Source of the DNA: Cavia porcellus | Lineage: Eukaryota > Chordata > Mammalia > Rodentia > Caviidae | NCBI RefSeq assembly: GCF_034190915.1 | Contig: NW_026947489.1 | Coordinates: 63,860,001 to 63,924,000, forward strand | DNA: 64,000 nucleotides | Direction: 5' to 3' | Shown here: positions 21,779 to 34,267 of the stretch, piece after piece | How positions within the stretch are numbered: position 1 is the first letter of the stretch | How the letters are laid out: every line of letters starts with the position of its first letter | Notes under the pieces: model-generated | Told to the model about the DNA's origin: nothing | What the model saw: only the letters and a program-made list of their open reading frames with translations | Databases searched by the model: none | Translations under genes and position numbers: made by a program

Positions 21779-21916
21779 ATATAACTTGAGCTCGGGGGCT
21801 GGGGATTTAGCTTAGCGGCATAAGCGCCTGCCTTGCAAACTGGCAGTTATGAGTTCGATTCCCGGTACCGATAAAAACGAAAAAGACAAAAAAAGAAAAA
21901 TATATAACTTGAGCTC
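21779..21916 (+). mobile_element. Young ID SINE with 15-bp target duplication
   Basis: The body is 21794-21901. ATATAACTTGAGCTC is duplicated exactly at 21779-21793 and 21902-21916, the longest perfect duplication in the window. Confidence 0.92.
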
Positions 21917-22437
21917 TTGAAGACTTGGACCATTTCTTCTCTCTGTCATGTCTACTGGCAAAATGATACTCCTTTTCATGTCTCTCTTATATACCTGATA
22001 CTTTCAGTAACTTTTTCACTGGGTCATCTCTAGTTATCTTTATCTATTTTGAGTCTTAAAATTTAGCCTGCACGCAACTATTAAAATCATTACTTTAGAA
22101 TAACTGTATATCTTTTATTTCCAAGTTTCATAGTTGTTTATACTGAAAAACCAAGTAAGCAAAATGTACACACTATTTCAGAAATCATATATTCTTTACA
22201 AATACTTTATTTAACATTTTTATTCAAAATTGCAATTATATGTTCAGTTAACTAATAGGCAAGCTAGAAAATAATTAGCTAAAATAATATGATAAAAGAG
22301 AAACTCCTCTGCAGCAACTCTGTGGTCTTCCATGTTTTCCTTCTAAGGATAATAAAATCTGTATATTAAGCAAAGTGACGTACCTCCCCACAACGGTAAA
22401 GTGTAAAAAGTATTACCCCTGTTTTGGATGAGTTTTT

Positions 22438-22530
22438 TGGGTTTTTTTAGCAGAAATGTGTCTCCCTGTGTTACCCAGGGGGCCTGAACTCCTGGGCTCC
22501 AGGGATCCTCCTGCCTCAGCCTCTCTGTTA
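22438..22530 (-). mobile_element. B1-like SINE, partial
   Basis: CTCCCTGTGTTACCCAGGGG and CTCCTGCCTCAGCCTCTCTG. Confidence 0.6.
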
Positions 22531-23130
22531 GTTGTACTTAGCAGCACACAATAAGCACTAGGATATTCCCTGATTTGGATAAGGAAACACCCTGAGGGAC
22601 ACATTGCCTATAAATCTCAGAGCAAAACTCAACCCAGTTTTTTAATCTGATATTAGTGCTTATCAAAACACAATTTAACCACATTTTTACAGAAATTATT
22701 GCAATAAACAAATGAAGAACTAGTTGAAATTTTTCTCCTATATTTGATTTGATCTGATTTTTCTTTATTTTGTTACCTTTTTTTTCACCATTGTGCTTCA
22801 CTTTTGTGGCTTATTACAGATCTCAGCGTATGTGGGTATCATTTTTGTCCTTACTCTCATATGACTTGTCAAAGAGAAGTTATACTTTTTTTATTTATTC
22901 TTTGCTAGCCCTATGAACTGTTACTATGTAAAGTTAAGATCAGGTATATTTGTGATACTTTCTTGCACTACTGTGATCCATTCAGGGTTTTCTTGTAAAG
23001 TCTTTACTCCACAAATAAATATATGACAGTTTAGGAAGGTGGATGGGTGGGTCAGTTGGTTTTTTGTTCTGAGGTTGTTGGACCTTGCACTGATCCTCAG
23101 ATCTTTTAGGTTTTTACTTTTATATTAATT

Positions 23131-23338
23131 GGTACCGGGGATTGGGTACCACATGGGGATTGGGTACCACATAACCACATGATTGCCAGGCAGGCGCTTA
23201 TACTGCTGAGCTAAATCCGCAGCCCCTTGATTTTTTTATTTTGAGACAGGTTCTCACTAAGTTGCCCAGGCTGACCTCAAACTTGCCATCCTTCTGCCTT
23301 AACCTTTCAAGTGTCCTGAAATTACAGGTGCCTGCACT
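23131..23338 (-). mobile_element. B1+ID dimer, antisense, with 18-bp duplication
   Basis: The ID part has GGGGATTGGGTACCACAT at 23137 and again at 23155. The B1 part is TTTTGAGACAGGTTCTCACT onward. Confidence 0.75.
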
Positions 23339-23406
23339 GTTTTATTTGTAAATACACTATCTTAAAAATACCTTGAGTACCTTAATCACAGATTTGATTT
23401 AGAGGG

Positions 23407-23520
23407 TTTTTTTTTTTTTCCCGGTCTTTTTTTTTTTCTTTTTATCAGTACCGGGGATCGAACTCACGACTGCCTGCTTGTAAGGCAGGCGCTATGCCAC
23501 TGAGCTAAATCCCCAGCCCC
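23407..23520 (-). mobile_element. Young ID SINE, antisense
   Basis: The copy has a near-consensus body with the 3' extension visible as CTTTTTATCAGTACCGGGGA and a two-part T tract. Confidence 0.88.
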
Positions 23521-23689
23521 TGTTTTAGAGTTTTTGCTCTCATTATTTTCAGATTCTGACATCCCAGAAATATTAAAATGTGAAACCACACATTTACTCA
23601 TCAAACAGACTACTAATCATCATAATCTGGGTTTTAAAATTTTTGTTCTTGAGGGGGTTCCTTTGTTTTATTGTTTTGTTTTGTTTTAG

Positions 23690-23765
23690 TTTTTAGAATC
23701 GTCTCATTGTGTTGCCCAGGCTGACGTCAGACTCAAGATCCTTTTGCCTCAGTCTCAGAGATGAG
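23690..23765 (-). mobile_element. B1-like SINE, truncated
   Basis: GTTGCCCAGGCTGACGTCAG and TGCCTCAGTCTCAG. Confidence 0.6.
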
Positions 23766-24019
23766 GCAGTAGGATGGCATTTGTATAGATGGGCACCTCC
23801 TTGAACGACTTGTTTACATTTAAAAAATCAGAATCTTTTATAAATTTTAGTACCAGCGTCCTATTCACATAAATGCAGTATGATCAAAAACTACAATTTT
23901 TAAATTCTTATTACAGTAAGCCCTACATTGCCATTTATTTTCCTCAAAATATTCCCCTTTGTTATAAATACATATGCCATTGTTCTTGCCACTTTCTTTT
24001 TTGTTTGTTTGTTTTGTTC

Positions 24020-24168
24020 TTCTTGTTTGAGATGGAGTCTCTAGCTTAGGCTGGCCTGGAATCCACTGTGTAGCCCAGGCTGACCTTGTACTTCCTGTAG
24101 TCCTGCTTCAGGAATCCCTCCTGTGTGCTGGAATTATAGGCATGTGCCACCACACTGGGCTGGAATTC
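24020..24168 (-). mobile_element. B1-like SINE
   Basis: CTTAGGCTGGCCTGGAATCC, GTAGCCCAGGCTGACCTTG, TTATAGGCATGTGCCACCAC. Confidence 0.8.
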
Positions 24169-24529
24169 CTTTTTTCAGGAGTGTCTTTAGTCACTGCCTT
24201 AGTTCCCTGGATCCATCTATTCAAATTGTGTACGTTTAATGGTCATTTTGACTTCAAGGAAGATCCTGAAGTTGTACAGTGCCAGATCTAGTGAATGAGA
24301 TACGCATCATAAAGCTTTTATGAGCTTGCCTTTGTGTTTGATTTCCCTGCACAACAACATTCACTGTATCTGATCAGACCTAGTAAAGACAATGAAAAAG
24401 ATGTGATCTTTTGGTGGCTCCAAAAGTGCTTCAGAAAGTGGCAAGAATGATGGCATAAGTGTATTCAAAGTGAGGGGCAGGGGCAGCATTTTGAAGAGGA
24501 TTAATGGCAGTGTGTCTCTTGCTAATATT

Positions 24530-24710
24530 TGTTTGTTTGTTTTTGTGCTGGGTATCAAAATCATGACCTTATGCTTGCCAGGCAGGGTCTCAGTATGGTC
24601 TTGAACTGACTTTGCAGCCCATGCTGGTCTCGAACTCACAACAGTCTTCCTGTCTCAGCCTCAAGGGCTGAGATTACAGGCATGCGCCACCATACCCTGC
24701 TATGCCTGAA
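24530..24710 (-). mobile_element. B1+ID dimer, antisense
   Basis: ATCATGACCTTATGCTTGCC (ID) runs directly into GGTCTCAGTATGGTCTTGAA (B1) and TACAGGCATGCGCCACCATA. Confidence 0.75.
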
Positions 24711-25185
24711 TTTTTTTTTTTAATTTAAATTTTCACTATATATTTCAAGCATACTTCAGATATTTGATACTAACATTAAAAATTATTTTCTTACTTATAA
24801 GTTCTAGAGTTCAATGTGGAAAATTGGAGTAGATGGCCTTGAATCTTTTTCTGTTCATAAGAGTGAAATCATGTTCTGTTTATTATTTTGTTGGTTGTTT
24901 TGTATATAAAAATATCCTGTGAACATTTTTCATGTCATCAAGTATTTTCCACATCTGCTTTTTGTAACAACTTTCTGATTACAAAGTATGTTTATTATAA
25001 TAAAATGCTGAAAATATGGGATAAATAAAAAAATTCAGCTTGTCACTGATTTATGTCTCTACTCTTTATATTTAGTGTGTTTTCGTTTTCACTTTCTCAG
25101 ATTGACATATTTAGGGAGATTCCTTTTGTCATATGGTGTGAACAGTTTTTACTACTTCCCAGTGTTTTTCCATAGCACATATTAT

Positions 25186-25265
25186 GTTAGTGGTGGCAAA
25201 CCTAGGGCACCTGCTATCATTGAAAGCTCTACAAGTTTTGCCATGACAGATACATGTTTTATTAC
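25186..25265. mobile_element. Second fragment with hAT (OposCharlie-like) end
   Basis: TTAGTGGTGGCAAACCTAGG followed by GCACCTGC matches the end of the element at 12182-12352 and the same hAT terminal motif. The other end is not recognisable, so it is truncated or decayed. Confidence 0.4.
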
Positions 25266-25334
25266 ATTTTATTTCTTTTCAAATTTTTTGTTCCAGTATT
25301 TTAGACTTCCCCTTTTATTTTTTAATAATTTATT

Positions 25335-25440
25335 TATTGAGGCAGGTCTTCCTATACTTCCCAGGCTGGCTTCAAGTTCCTGAACTACAGAAGTCCTGAC
25401 TCAGCGTCCTGAGTAGCTGGGACTACAGGTGTGGCACTCC
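25335..25440 (-). mobile_element. B1-like SINE
   Basis: TGAGGCAGGTCTTCCTATAC and GGGACTACAGGTGTGGCA. Confidence 0.65.
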
Positions 25441-25674
25441 TGTAACCCCTAAAAATAGCCTATCTGAACTCTTGAGCTATAAAATGCAGCAATGTTTTTA
25501 GTACTTTTATAATTATATTTTACAATTAAAATCTTTAACCATTGAAATACTTCTGTATATGATCTGTTGTAGTTAGGTAACTTTTCTCTTTCATTAACAT
25601 TCTAGTAAATTGATATGTTCTATATTATATTTCATTGTGACTTAGATCTTTTTCATATGCAGATATTTTATTTG

Positions 25675-25850
25675 TTTGGTAAGCAGTACTGAGGATTGAA
25701 CTGGGGCATTCAGAATGCACCAAATCCACAACCCTTTTTTATTTTTCATTTTGAGACAAGACTTGCCAAGTTGTCCAGGCTGGGCTTGAACTTGCCATCC
25801 TTATGCCTCAGCTTCCCAGTGTTAGGACTGTACCATGATGTCTGTTTCTC
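25675..25850 (-). mobile_element. B1+ID dimer, antisense
   Basis: TACTGAGGATTGAACTGGGG (ID) then TTTTGAGACAAGACTTGCCA (B1). Confidence 0.65.
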
Positions 25851-27261
25851 TTGATAGTTGTTGTTGGTATGTACAAAAGGCAATGAATTTTCTTTTTCTT
25901 TGATAACCTACAGTCTTATTTGATAACTTTAATTATGTTTTAATCAGTTGTGATTTAAAAATTTCTTTAGTAATCAGTTTATCAAGAATCCAGTTTATCT
26001 GACTTAGGTACTAGAATTTTCTCAGGCATATATGTATTTTATAAAACCTCTTAATTTTATAGGAGCAATAAAATATTAAAGCTGTATTAACTGCAGCTGA
26101 AACAGCAAATAAAGTGAGTGGTTATTTTAAAATTACCTGTGAATGTTAGAAAATGGGTTTTTTGTTGGTTTTTTGGATTTTTTGTTGTTGTTGGTAAGGT
26201 AAAGTACTTCAGTAGCATAAGTTTATCAACAGGAAAAGGGAAAAAAATCTTGGCACTGGTTGTTTTGCCATGTACCTTCCAAGTGGGTTAAAGGGTATGT
26301 GTGATTTTGCTAAGAAATCACAAGTTAAGGAGTTTTAAAGCTGAGCATTTGCTCAGGTCCTCCCCCTGCCTTTTAACAGTAGGTATATGTACTGGGGAAA
26401 AGGAATGGGAAATAGGAATAGCTTTATTGGTAGGGAGAGTCGGGAAGGGTCCTCTGTGGGTTGCTGTTAAATTCCACTTTTGACTGTTGGCTGGATTTCA
26501 TACTATAACTGTTAAGAGAACTAAGCCACAATTAAAACATATATTTGTATTCTGATTCTTTATACCTGGTTTATTTTTATGAGTACAGTATCAAGATTAG
26601 GCAGTATTTTTCCACTAAACTGGCTTCCTCCTGCTTTTGGCTTTCTGTCTTGTTTTCAGTAGACATCTGTGGGAGGCAGGCATGAATCAGTGTAGCTTCC
26701 TATGGCCTTGAGCAAGCCCAGCATCATTTATAGTAGTTGGATCTAGATAACTGTTTATGTGCTTTGTGAAGCATTCCATACAAGGTTTGATTGTTCTCTG
26801 TATTATCGTTTTCTCCTTTATTCTTGATTTCTATTAATGGTATCATTATCCTCATAATCAATCTGAGTTGCCATCTTTGTGTTCAGTCCCTAGCACCAAA
26901 AAAGTAAAATAAATAGAAACAAAGAAAATCTGACTTACCTGCCACCCCATCTGTCCTCCCACCTGCGGTCATTTCCAAGGCCCATGGCTTCTACCTCCGC
27001 TGTCTCCATCATCCGGCCACTTTCCCTCTGAATACTATTAACTCATTTGTACCTACAAATATTCCTCATTTCCCTTTATCATTTTTTTAATCTTCTGTAT
27101 TAATAATTTTTGCTTTTGTGTTTTGAAGCACTGGGAATTAATTAAACCCAAGGCCTCACACATAGTAAACAAAAACTGTACCACTTAGCTATATCTATAC
27201 CTATCTATACTTTTGGCTCAACACTGATGATTTTCCAATTGAACTTTAAGAGACTCCTAGT

Positions 27262-27550
27262 ATACAACAAAACTGTTTTGGGAGAATAAGATAGTAGGAT
27301 CTCTACAAGTTCAAGGCTAGCCTCAGCTACATAGCAAGTTCAAGGCCATCCTGAACTTCATAGCAAGATGCTGTCTCAAAAAAAATCCTATGTGCACATG
27401 TGTAAACATTTTTTAAAATATAGACCTCTGAAATTTTTAAGTTCAAAAAGTAGTGCTCTTGGAATGATGGCACACGTCTGTATTTCCAGAAGGCTATGGC
27501 AACCTATGCAGTTTACCAGTTTAGCAAAGCTCTGTCTCAGAATACAAAAA
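27262..27550 (+). mobile_element. Two B1-like fragments
   Basis: AAGTTCAAGGCTAGCCTCAG with two duplication units to 27385; then GGAATGATGGCACACGTCTG to 27545. Confidence 0.65.
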
Positions 27551-27769
27551 TAATAAAGGGGCTGTCATAAAGACCAATACCAGACGAACAAAAGAAATGC
27601 TGCTCTTGTTAAATAAAATCATGATGATTTATTAGACTTGCAAACTGTTTAAAAATTGCTGCTCTGATGAATTAGAAAAATTTTACCCCCACACACAGAC
27701 AGCCATGTGGTTCTTTTTCTTAACTACTTGCTGTGTCATTTCCTCCTATCTGCATGTGACTACTTTCTA

Positions 27770-28060
27770 ATTCTTTACCTTGAAGCTTCTTCATGAAGTA
27801 TTCAGTGACTCTCTTTCCACCCCTATCTCATCTCCTGCACTCCTCAAATTCTTTCTCCTGAATCCATCTAGCACCCCAACTCCTTCCTTATTTCACTTAA
27901 TCACTGTCTGCCTTCTTTTAAAACTACTCACAAATTCTTCTTATCTCTTCTAGGAATCTGTAAACTCCTAAAGAGGAGGCCTCGAGGCTGACTTTTCAAC
28001 AATGCCTGCCTAGTCTTGTACACACATACTGTTCATGCAATAAATACTCGGACTAAACAT
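27770..28060 (+). mobile_element. L2 3'-end relic
   Basis: GAAGCTTCTTCATGAAG, a C/T-rich middle, then TAGGAATCTGTAAACTCC and an end with CATGCAATAAATACTCGGA match the layout of the L2 3' terminus (TGTAAGCTCC..., ...CAATAAATATTTG). Confidence 0.6.
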
Positions 28061-28329
28061 CAAATAGTAATTGAGAAAAATAGCATCATATAAAACTTGT
28101 TTACTTAATATTCCATCTTACTCTGCTGCAGAATAAAGTATAAAATGCAGCAAACAGAAATCATTTTATGTAAAAAGAAAGACTGAATTAACTTATATCT
28201 TTGAATTTAGTAGTGTCTTGAGAACAAAGGTTGAAGATAATATAATACACAACGATTTAAATGACTTACTTGCAAGTTTTAACTCATTGAATAAAATAAC
28301 TATTTTAAGTTTCATACTTTTAAAACAAA

Positions 28330-28625
28330 TAGGAACCAGGTACAGTAATCCTGTAATCCTAACTACTCAGGATGCTGAGGTAGAAAGAGCATAAATTCAG
28401 AGCCAGCCTGGGCATTTAGCAAGATTCATTTCAAAAATCAGATACAATTGGCTAGGGATGTAGTACAGTGGTAGCGCTCACCTAGTATAGTGAGGCTTTG
28501 GGTTCAGTCCCTACCACCCAAAGAAAAGGGAAAGAAAAGAAATGGAAGCTGAGGTATAGCTCAGTGGTAGAGTTAATGTAAGTACTTATGCATGTGTTAG
28601 GCCTGAGGTTCAGTTCCTGGCTATC
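28330..28625 (+). mobile_element. B1+ID dimer followed by a second ID-like SINE
   Basis: CCTGTAATCCTAACTACTCA (B1), GGCTAGGGATGTAGTACAGT (ID), purine tail, then GCTGAGGTATAGCTCAGTGG (28553-28620). Confidence 0.7.
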
Positions 28626-29892
28626 TAACCAAAGAAAAGAAAAATCAAAATATGTTAGTAGTAAAGGTTTAAAAAATATGATAATTTCTTTGCTTTTTGT
28701 TTCCTAAAAACTCAGGGCAGCCATTATTACTAATGTAATGGAATGGGAGTCTGGGGGTAGTTGGAATTATTTTTGTATTTAATGCTTACACAATAAAATC
28801 GGAATGTTCCATGTATTTACTTGGAAGAGTATGTTTTGGGTAAGATTGCCATCTGTCAGACTGCCTAAATGCTACTTAGCCCAATGACCTGCCACTTGTG
28901 TTCTTTGTAAGTAAAATTTACTGTTGCCTTTTATTGATGTCAGATTCAGAAATTAAAAGCTAGATCAGAAATGTAGAAGTCTTAAGCCTTTACATTTTAG
29001 AAGAATGCTCCATTTTCTACCATGTTCATCTTGGTTAGCTTATGTTTCTTATTGTCATAAATCTATAAAGCAAGGTTGAACATTTTCTCAAAGGCTGTTT
29101 TGTAGTTTCTGGGTTTAATCTTAACTTTAAGGGAGCATTTTTAGGTTCCATTTGATGGAAGTATTTATTTGCTACTTAATTTGTATATGAAATGAAATCC
29201 CCAAAGTAAGTCCTAGTATCTTTCCTCTTTTTAGTTTGTATTAAGTTTGTTTAAGGTCAAAAAATTATTTTGGCTTAATAGGTTACATGTCCTATTCAGA
29301 AATTACATGTTATTTATATTATTTTATTAGTGAAAACATATAAAACTGAAAAAAATCATTCTTTGTTATGGTAGTTCTTACAACCAGTGCCTTTTCTTTT
29401 TAGGCAGTGAAATACATATTTCCCCAGTGCACAGCTTTCTCAAAGTACAATGTGAAACAGAAGGGCTCTTTTGAGATTCTGTTGATGTGACAGACTACTT
29501 GATCATTTAAGCTTGGAAGCTTGGGAAAGCACTTGATGATTTACATGCTCACTAAAGTGCCTAGCATTCCACTGATACTATTTTCTGCTAAGCACATTTT
29601 CCTGTGAAGTGTTTGCAGTTGCCTCCACCATTCAGTGTTCAGTGCCTGCTTGTTTTCTTCCTATGAATTATCTGTTCCTTTACATACGCAGATTTATGGT
29701 ATAGATGATCTGAAAACAAACAGGATTCATTTTTATGTTCTAATGCCATTTGGACTTTCTGAGTGTCAGTGGTTGCTGGGACCTGTTTTTGACTCTGTTG
29801 AACCTTTACTGGTTGTGGTTTGTCTGGCCATCACATGACTTCTCTGAAAATTCCCCCTCCTCTTCATTTCCAGTAAACTGTTTGAGCAGGAG

Positions 29893-29899
29893 TGACTCA
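29893..29899. promoter_or_regulatory. AP-1 consensus site in unique island
   Basis: TGACTCA lies in the context AGGAGTGACTCAGAGTGAAA within the 800-bp unique block 29360-30180. The following GTGAAAC-like sequence loosely resembles an interferon-response half site. Confidence 0.22.
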
Positions 29900-30865
29900 G
29901 AGTGAAACCAGCTTCCCTGTAACCACAGGGCTTGTTAAAGAATTTGTCAACGTGGACTCTAGAGGGTTTGCATTAGGCCTTGCAGTAACTGCTATGGTTT
30001 ATGTTGCATTAGGAGGTCCACAGAAAGCTGTCTGCTCTCAGGATCTCAGCCAGTTTGTGCAGAGTTATACCGAGCAACTTTATGATAGTGAACAGGAGAG
30101 ACACGTGTTGAACACAACTCTTTATCATTAAAGGCACTATCAAAGCTACCACGGCTTCTTGTAGTTTCTCCTTTGAGAAATCAACCAGCCGTACCCAGTA
30201 ACATTTAGTTTTTGAAAAGTCCAGCCTGCTAGATCTTTCTTAGCTGGCTCGTGATTTTACCACAAAGTATCAGCAAGATTAAGCAATTTTCAGTGGTATC
30301 TTGATGGATTCTCTTGCAGAATATTTCAACTCTAGGTGCAGTTGGGTTTTGATACCAAAAGTCACTTACTTACATTTGGAGTTCAGCAAGAAAGAGTAAC
30401 ATTTAAAAAGTTCAGTGGCTATAATTTCTGAGTCACTTAACATGATTTATGTGTAGAATTCTTCATGTCTCCTTTTCTTTGCATTCTAGGGAAGCTTTGA
30501 CTTTATTCTGAATTCTTCTCTCACCACCCTACTCCTGAACTTGAGTCCTTCTCTTTTGACTTTTTTTCTTTAATCCATTCCTATGGTATTAACTTAAGTG
30601 AACTGGAAAGATAATTAGAATTTGATACAAGCTGATGAATGAATGAGTGTGGAAACTTATCTGCTCATTTTGCTTCCTGAGTCCATTTATTGTCACATGT
30701 GCATTTTGTATTTAATCTTATTAATCTTTAGTCAGACTTAACTTAAAAACTAATTTAACGAAAATATTTAAATCCAGCCTCCTAAAAACTATTTTTATCC
30801 TGCTTACCTTGTATATATACATTCTAGAAGATTGTGAGCTAGTTATTTCTCTAAAGAAAGGATGC

Positions 30866-30955
30866 AGGGGGCTGGGGCTGTAGGTCAGGGAAGATTATTT
30901 GCCTTGCATCTGCAACCCCCTGGTATCCATCTCTGGAACCACAAAAGAAAGAAAG
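30866..30955 (+). mobile_element. Divergent ID-like SINE
   Basis: GGGGGCTGGGGCTGTAGGTC, GCCTTGCATCTGCAACCCCC, GGAACCACAAAAGAAAG tail. Confidence 0.6.
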
Positions 30956-31087
30956 AATATAGAATAATGGAAGTTTAAAATTCCTAATATTTTAGCCATA
31001 CTCCTTAACACTCAGTGATCAAATAAAAATAGAAGAATTCTTATTTGTTTAATGATGAGTTTTACTGAAACCAGATGATTTACTAAT

Positions 31088-31245
31088 GAAAATAAGAGAT
31101 TTGGGCTGGGGATTTAGCTCAGTGGCATAAGCACCTGCCTTGTAAGCAGGCAGTTGTGAGTTCGATCCTTGGTACCAATAAAAAGGAAAACGACAAAAAA
31201 AAAAAAAAAAAAAAAGAAAGAAAGAAAAGAAAAGAAAATAAGAGA
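31088..31245 (+). mobile_element. Young ID SINE with long purine tail
   Basis: The body is 31100-31233; the tail expands into AAAGAAAG/AAAAG repeats. GAAAATAAGAGA is duplicated at 31088-31099 and 31234-31245. Confidence 0.9.
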
Positions 31246-31742
31246 CTTATACAGCACAGTCAAGAAGCACACTAAGTAATAAATATTCAAGGTTTTTCTT
31301 TTTAGTTTGCTTTGCACATTGGAGTAGAATACAATTTCGTGTCTGCTTTGTTCTCTTCATCTGGACACCTGTTTACAGATAGGAAAAGAATAAGCAGCAG
31401 GCAAGCATTAGGTTACCTTTGTTAAGCTAATTTAAAAGGTTTGGGTTTTTTGGCAGGTTTGTATTTCAAACACCTTTTGTAAAATGCTTTTAGAAAGTTC
31501 TCTTTTCACTGAAACTTGGACCAGCAGACTATATGTTTGTGTGTGTTTGCTCATGAGTTTGCAAGTTGGTAACATAATAAAGCCCATTTTAATTAGAGTA
31601 GAGAATGTAATCCTTTACTGTTTATATCCAGCAGTCCTCAGATCTCTTTGATCACTTCTCTTTCCCCATGGACCTCTATCTTATAACTGCTCAGTGATTC
31701 CAGTTCTACCCATATTCAGAGTGGAAAATAACGACAGCAAAG

Positions 31743-31832
31743 TGCTGGGGATTTAGCTCAGCGGCATAAGCGACTGCCTTGCAAGCAGGCAGTCGTGAAT
31801 TCGATCCCCGGTACCGATAAAAAAAAAAAAAT
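31743..31832 (+). mobile_element. Young ID SINE, short tail
   Basis: The body ends GGTACCGATAAAAAAA, so the GGAAAAAGAC part of the extension is missing. Only a 6-base flanking repeat (CAAAGT) is seen. Confidence 0.85.
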
Positions 31833-31884
31833 CCAAAGTAACTATTAATGTTCACTTTGTATGACAAAGACATTGTTTCTTTTT

Positions 31885-32055
31885 GTTTTTTGGTTATAGA
31901 GATTGAACCTATAGCCATCCTCATATCCCAGCCCTTTTGTGTGTTTGTATGTTTGATTTTTGAGACTAGATTTCACTAAGTTTTGCAGGCTGATTTCAAA
32001 CTTGTGATTCTCCCATGTAGCTGAGATTACAGTCATATACCACTGCACCTAGCAA
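31885..32055 (-). mobile_element. B1+ID dimer, antisense
   Basis: AGAGATTGAACCTATAGCC (ID) and TTTTTGAGACTAGATTTCAC (B1). Confidence 0.6.
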
Positions 32056-32293
32056 ATACTGCATTTTTACTTCTAATTAGCCAGGATGTTTGATTTATTG
32101 CACAAGACTGGCAGGTTGTTATTGTGGTAGATTTCTTGTTAAGTAAGTAAGATTTCTGTCTCCTTTCCATATTTTCTATTTCGTATCTTACTATCTAAAA
32201 ATACAACTGTCCTGAGTTTTAAGCTAAAGCACTACAAAGTATAATAGAAATAAGCATGATTATTTATATTGTGCTCCTCTCAAAAGTCGAACC

Positions 32294-32378
32294 ATTGGGC
32301 TGAGGCTGTAGCTTAGTAGTAGATTATTTGCTTAAGCATATGTGAAGGCCTAGGTTAAATTCCTGGCATACATGCCCC
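32294..32378 (+). mobile_element. Divergent ID-like SINE
   Basis: GGGCTGAGGCTGTAGCTTAG, GAAGGCCTAGGTTAAATTCC. Confidence 0.6.
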
Positions 32379-32772
32379 ACAAGTAGGAATATTTAGTTGT
32401 GTAGGGATATTCAGTTGTTAGCTACAAAAAATAGTTCCATCTAGAAGAGACCATATATACAACACTTGCCTTATATGCTTATATCACCTAGTAACATCAT
32501 ACTATAATCATTTGTGTAAATATGCTACATGATTTCTGTGCAGCAATGAAATGAATGACACATTTCTCAGAAATTATCCCTGTCGTTAAGCAATGCATGA
32601 ACATACTTTAGATTTAGTTGTCTTTTTCCTTAATATGGGTCTTCATTAATTAATTTATCCACACTTGTAAAAAAAATGTATGTTTACTACTTCTTGTAGT
32701 TATGACTTCAGTAAGCTTGTAATCTGTTACATAAAGCAGTACTTCCATTTATCTGTTTTAAATTCCTCTTAC

Positions 32773-32876
32773 ACAGGGGTTGTAGGTCAGTGGTCGAGTA
32801 CTTGGCTTACTATTTGTGAGGCCCTAAATTCAATCCTAGTGCTGCCCCCCAAATTTTTGTATTTAAAAAAAAAAAT
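32773..32876 (+). mobile_element. Divergent ID-like SINE
   Basis: CAGGGGTTGTAGGTCAGTGG, GAGGCCCTAAATTCAATCC, A-rich tail. Confidence 0.6.
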
Positions 32877-33059
32877 TACTTCTCCCAAGTTGAGTACCAC
32901 CTGCATTCTAGTATTGCAGGAGCTGCTAAAACACTTTCCATTATCTGTTTCTGTTATCACTCCAGCCTTTTTTGAGAATGTACGTATTTACTTTTTCTAT
33001 CTAATGGCCCTAAGTCTCTTGGATCATTTTTCTTTCCCAATGGATCTCTTTTATTTGTT

Positions 33060-33182
33060 TTTTTGTGGCGACGCGCGGTGGGGGTGGGGGCGGGCAGGTT
33101 TGGAGTGGGTGGGGTTGGTACCAGGAATTGACCTCAGGACCTTATGATTGCCAGGCAAGGGAACTGTGTCCTTGGCCCTCTA
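33060..33182 (-). mobile_element. Older ID SINE, antisense, with G-rich insert in place of its tail
   Basis: GGTACCAGGAATTGACCTCA to TGTCCTTGGCCCT is the ID body (33116-33180). The T-tail side is a CpG- and G-rich segment, 33068-33114. Confidence 0.6.
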
Positions 33183-33654
33183 ATTCTTTTATAGTGTTTT
33201 TTCTAACATGGAATTAACATAACTGCATATGATTTTCCAGAAGCAATTATGTTACTATCCTTATTTCTTAGATTAATAAAACTACAGGCCTCTTAGGCAA
33301 TGCATTTTGCTGGTATTTTCAATAAATAGTTGTAATGTTACTCCTAATTCATTTTCTGTGTTTACAGTTTACACTCTATCATTTTATGTTTAAACAGTTT
33401 CTCCTAATGGTTTGATCTTATTGTTGTCTGTTTCAAAACTGACCTGGTACATTTCTTACCCAATCAAAGCCTGTAAAGACTTTCAGTTTATTGTCATGAA
33501 TTTGGTACTTTTACTTTAGAAATTTCAACTGTAGATTGGGAACTTAAAAGTCTGTTTCTCAGGGGGAAGTTTATAAATTTGTTAAGTAAGGTTGATTCTA
33601 AGAAAAGAATCCTATTTCTTTTTTTTTCACTACAGTACATTCACAGTCCTTTTT

Positions 33655-33965
33655 TGGTTTGGGGTTTTTTGTTTTGTTTTGTTTTTGAGATGGTTAGGTA
33701 GGTAGGTTTTTGGTACGGGGTCTCACCATGTAGCTTAGTCTGCCTCTGAACTTACTATATAACTCAGGGTGGCCTGAAATTTGCAGTGCTCCTCTTGCCC
33801 CTGTCTCCCAAATGCTATACGGGCATGCACCACCCCACCCAGCCCTCTTTTTATTTTTTATTTACACACAGAATCTCAGTGAGTTGCTCTAGCATGGGGG
33901 GACATGGACTTCCCTCAGCTTCCCAGAGCACTGGCATTTTGGCTGTTCACCACCATGCCTGGTCC
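33655..33965 (-). mobile_element. Two B1-like SINEs, antisense
   Basis: GGTCTCACCATGTAGCTTAG to CATGCACCACCCCACCC (first); AATCTCAGTGAGTTGCTCTA to CACCACCATGCCTGG (second, degraded). Confidence 0.65.
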
Positions 33966-34267
33966 TATTTTATCCTTTGTTTTCAAATCAAGTCTTATAC
34001 TCTTGACAGTTTTCTAAATTCCGTATCTACTAAGTTTTTATAGCTTGGTTAAGCCAGGTTCACCTGAACCATTTGACTTTTCTCCCACCCCCTGCCCCCA
34101 CGAACTAGTTGTATTGTTTATATGGCAAGTTAGTGGACTTCTTTTTTAATTTGTTTGACTCTGACTCATTATTCATTACTTATACACAAACACAATCTTA
34201 AAGTGCTAAACATGAGAAATGATTCCTCTAAGATTTGAGAAATAACTTTCTATAAACATGAACTGCT

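Noticed and set aside
29892..30131. Open frame of 79 codons as a small gene
   Set aside because: No recognised domain, no splice or promoter context, and it lies inside an intron of a gene on the same strand.
32680..33147. Open frame of 155 codons
   Set aside because: It spans an ID-like SINE, AT-rich intron and the G-rich SINE tail; its composition is not protein-like.
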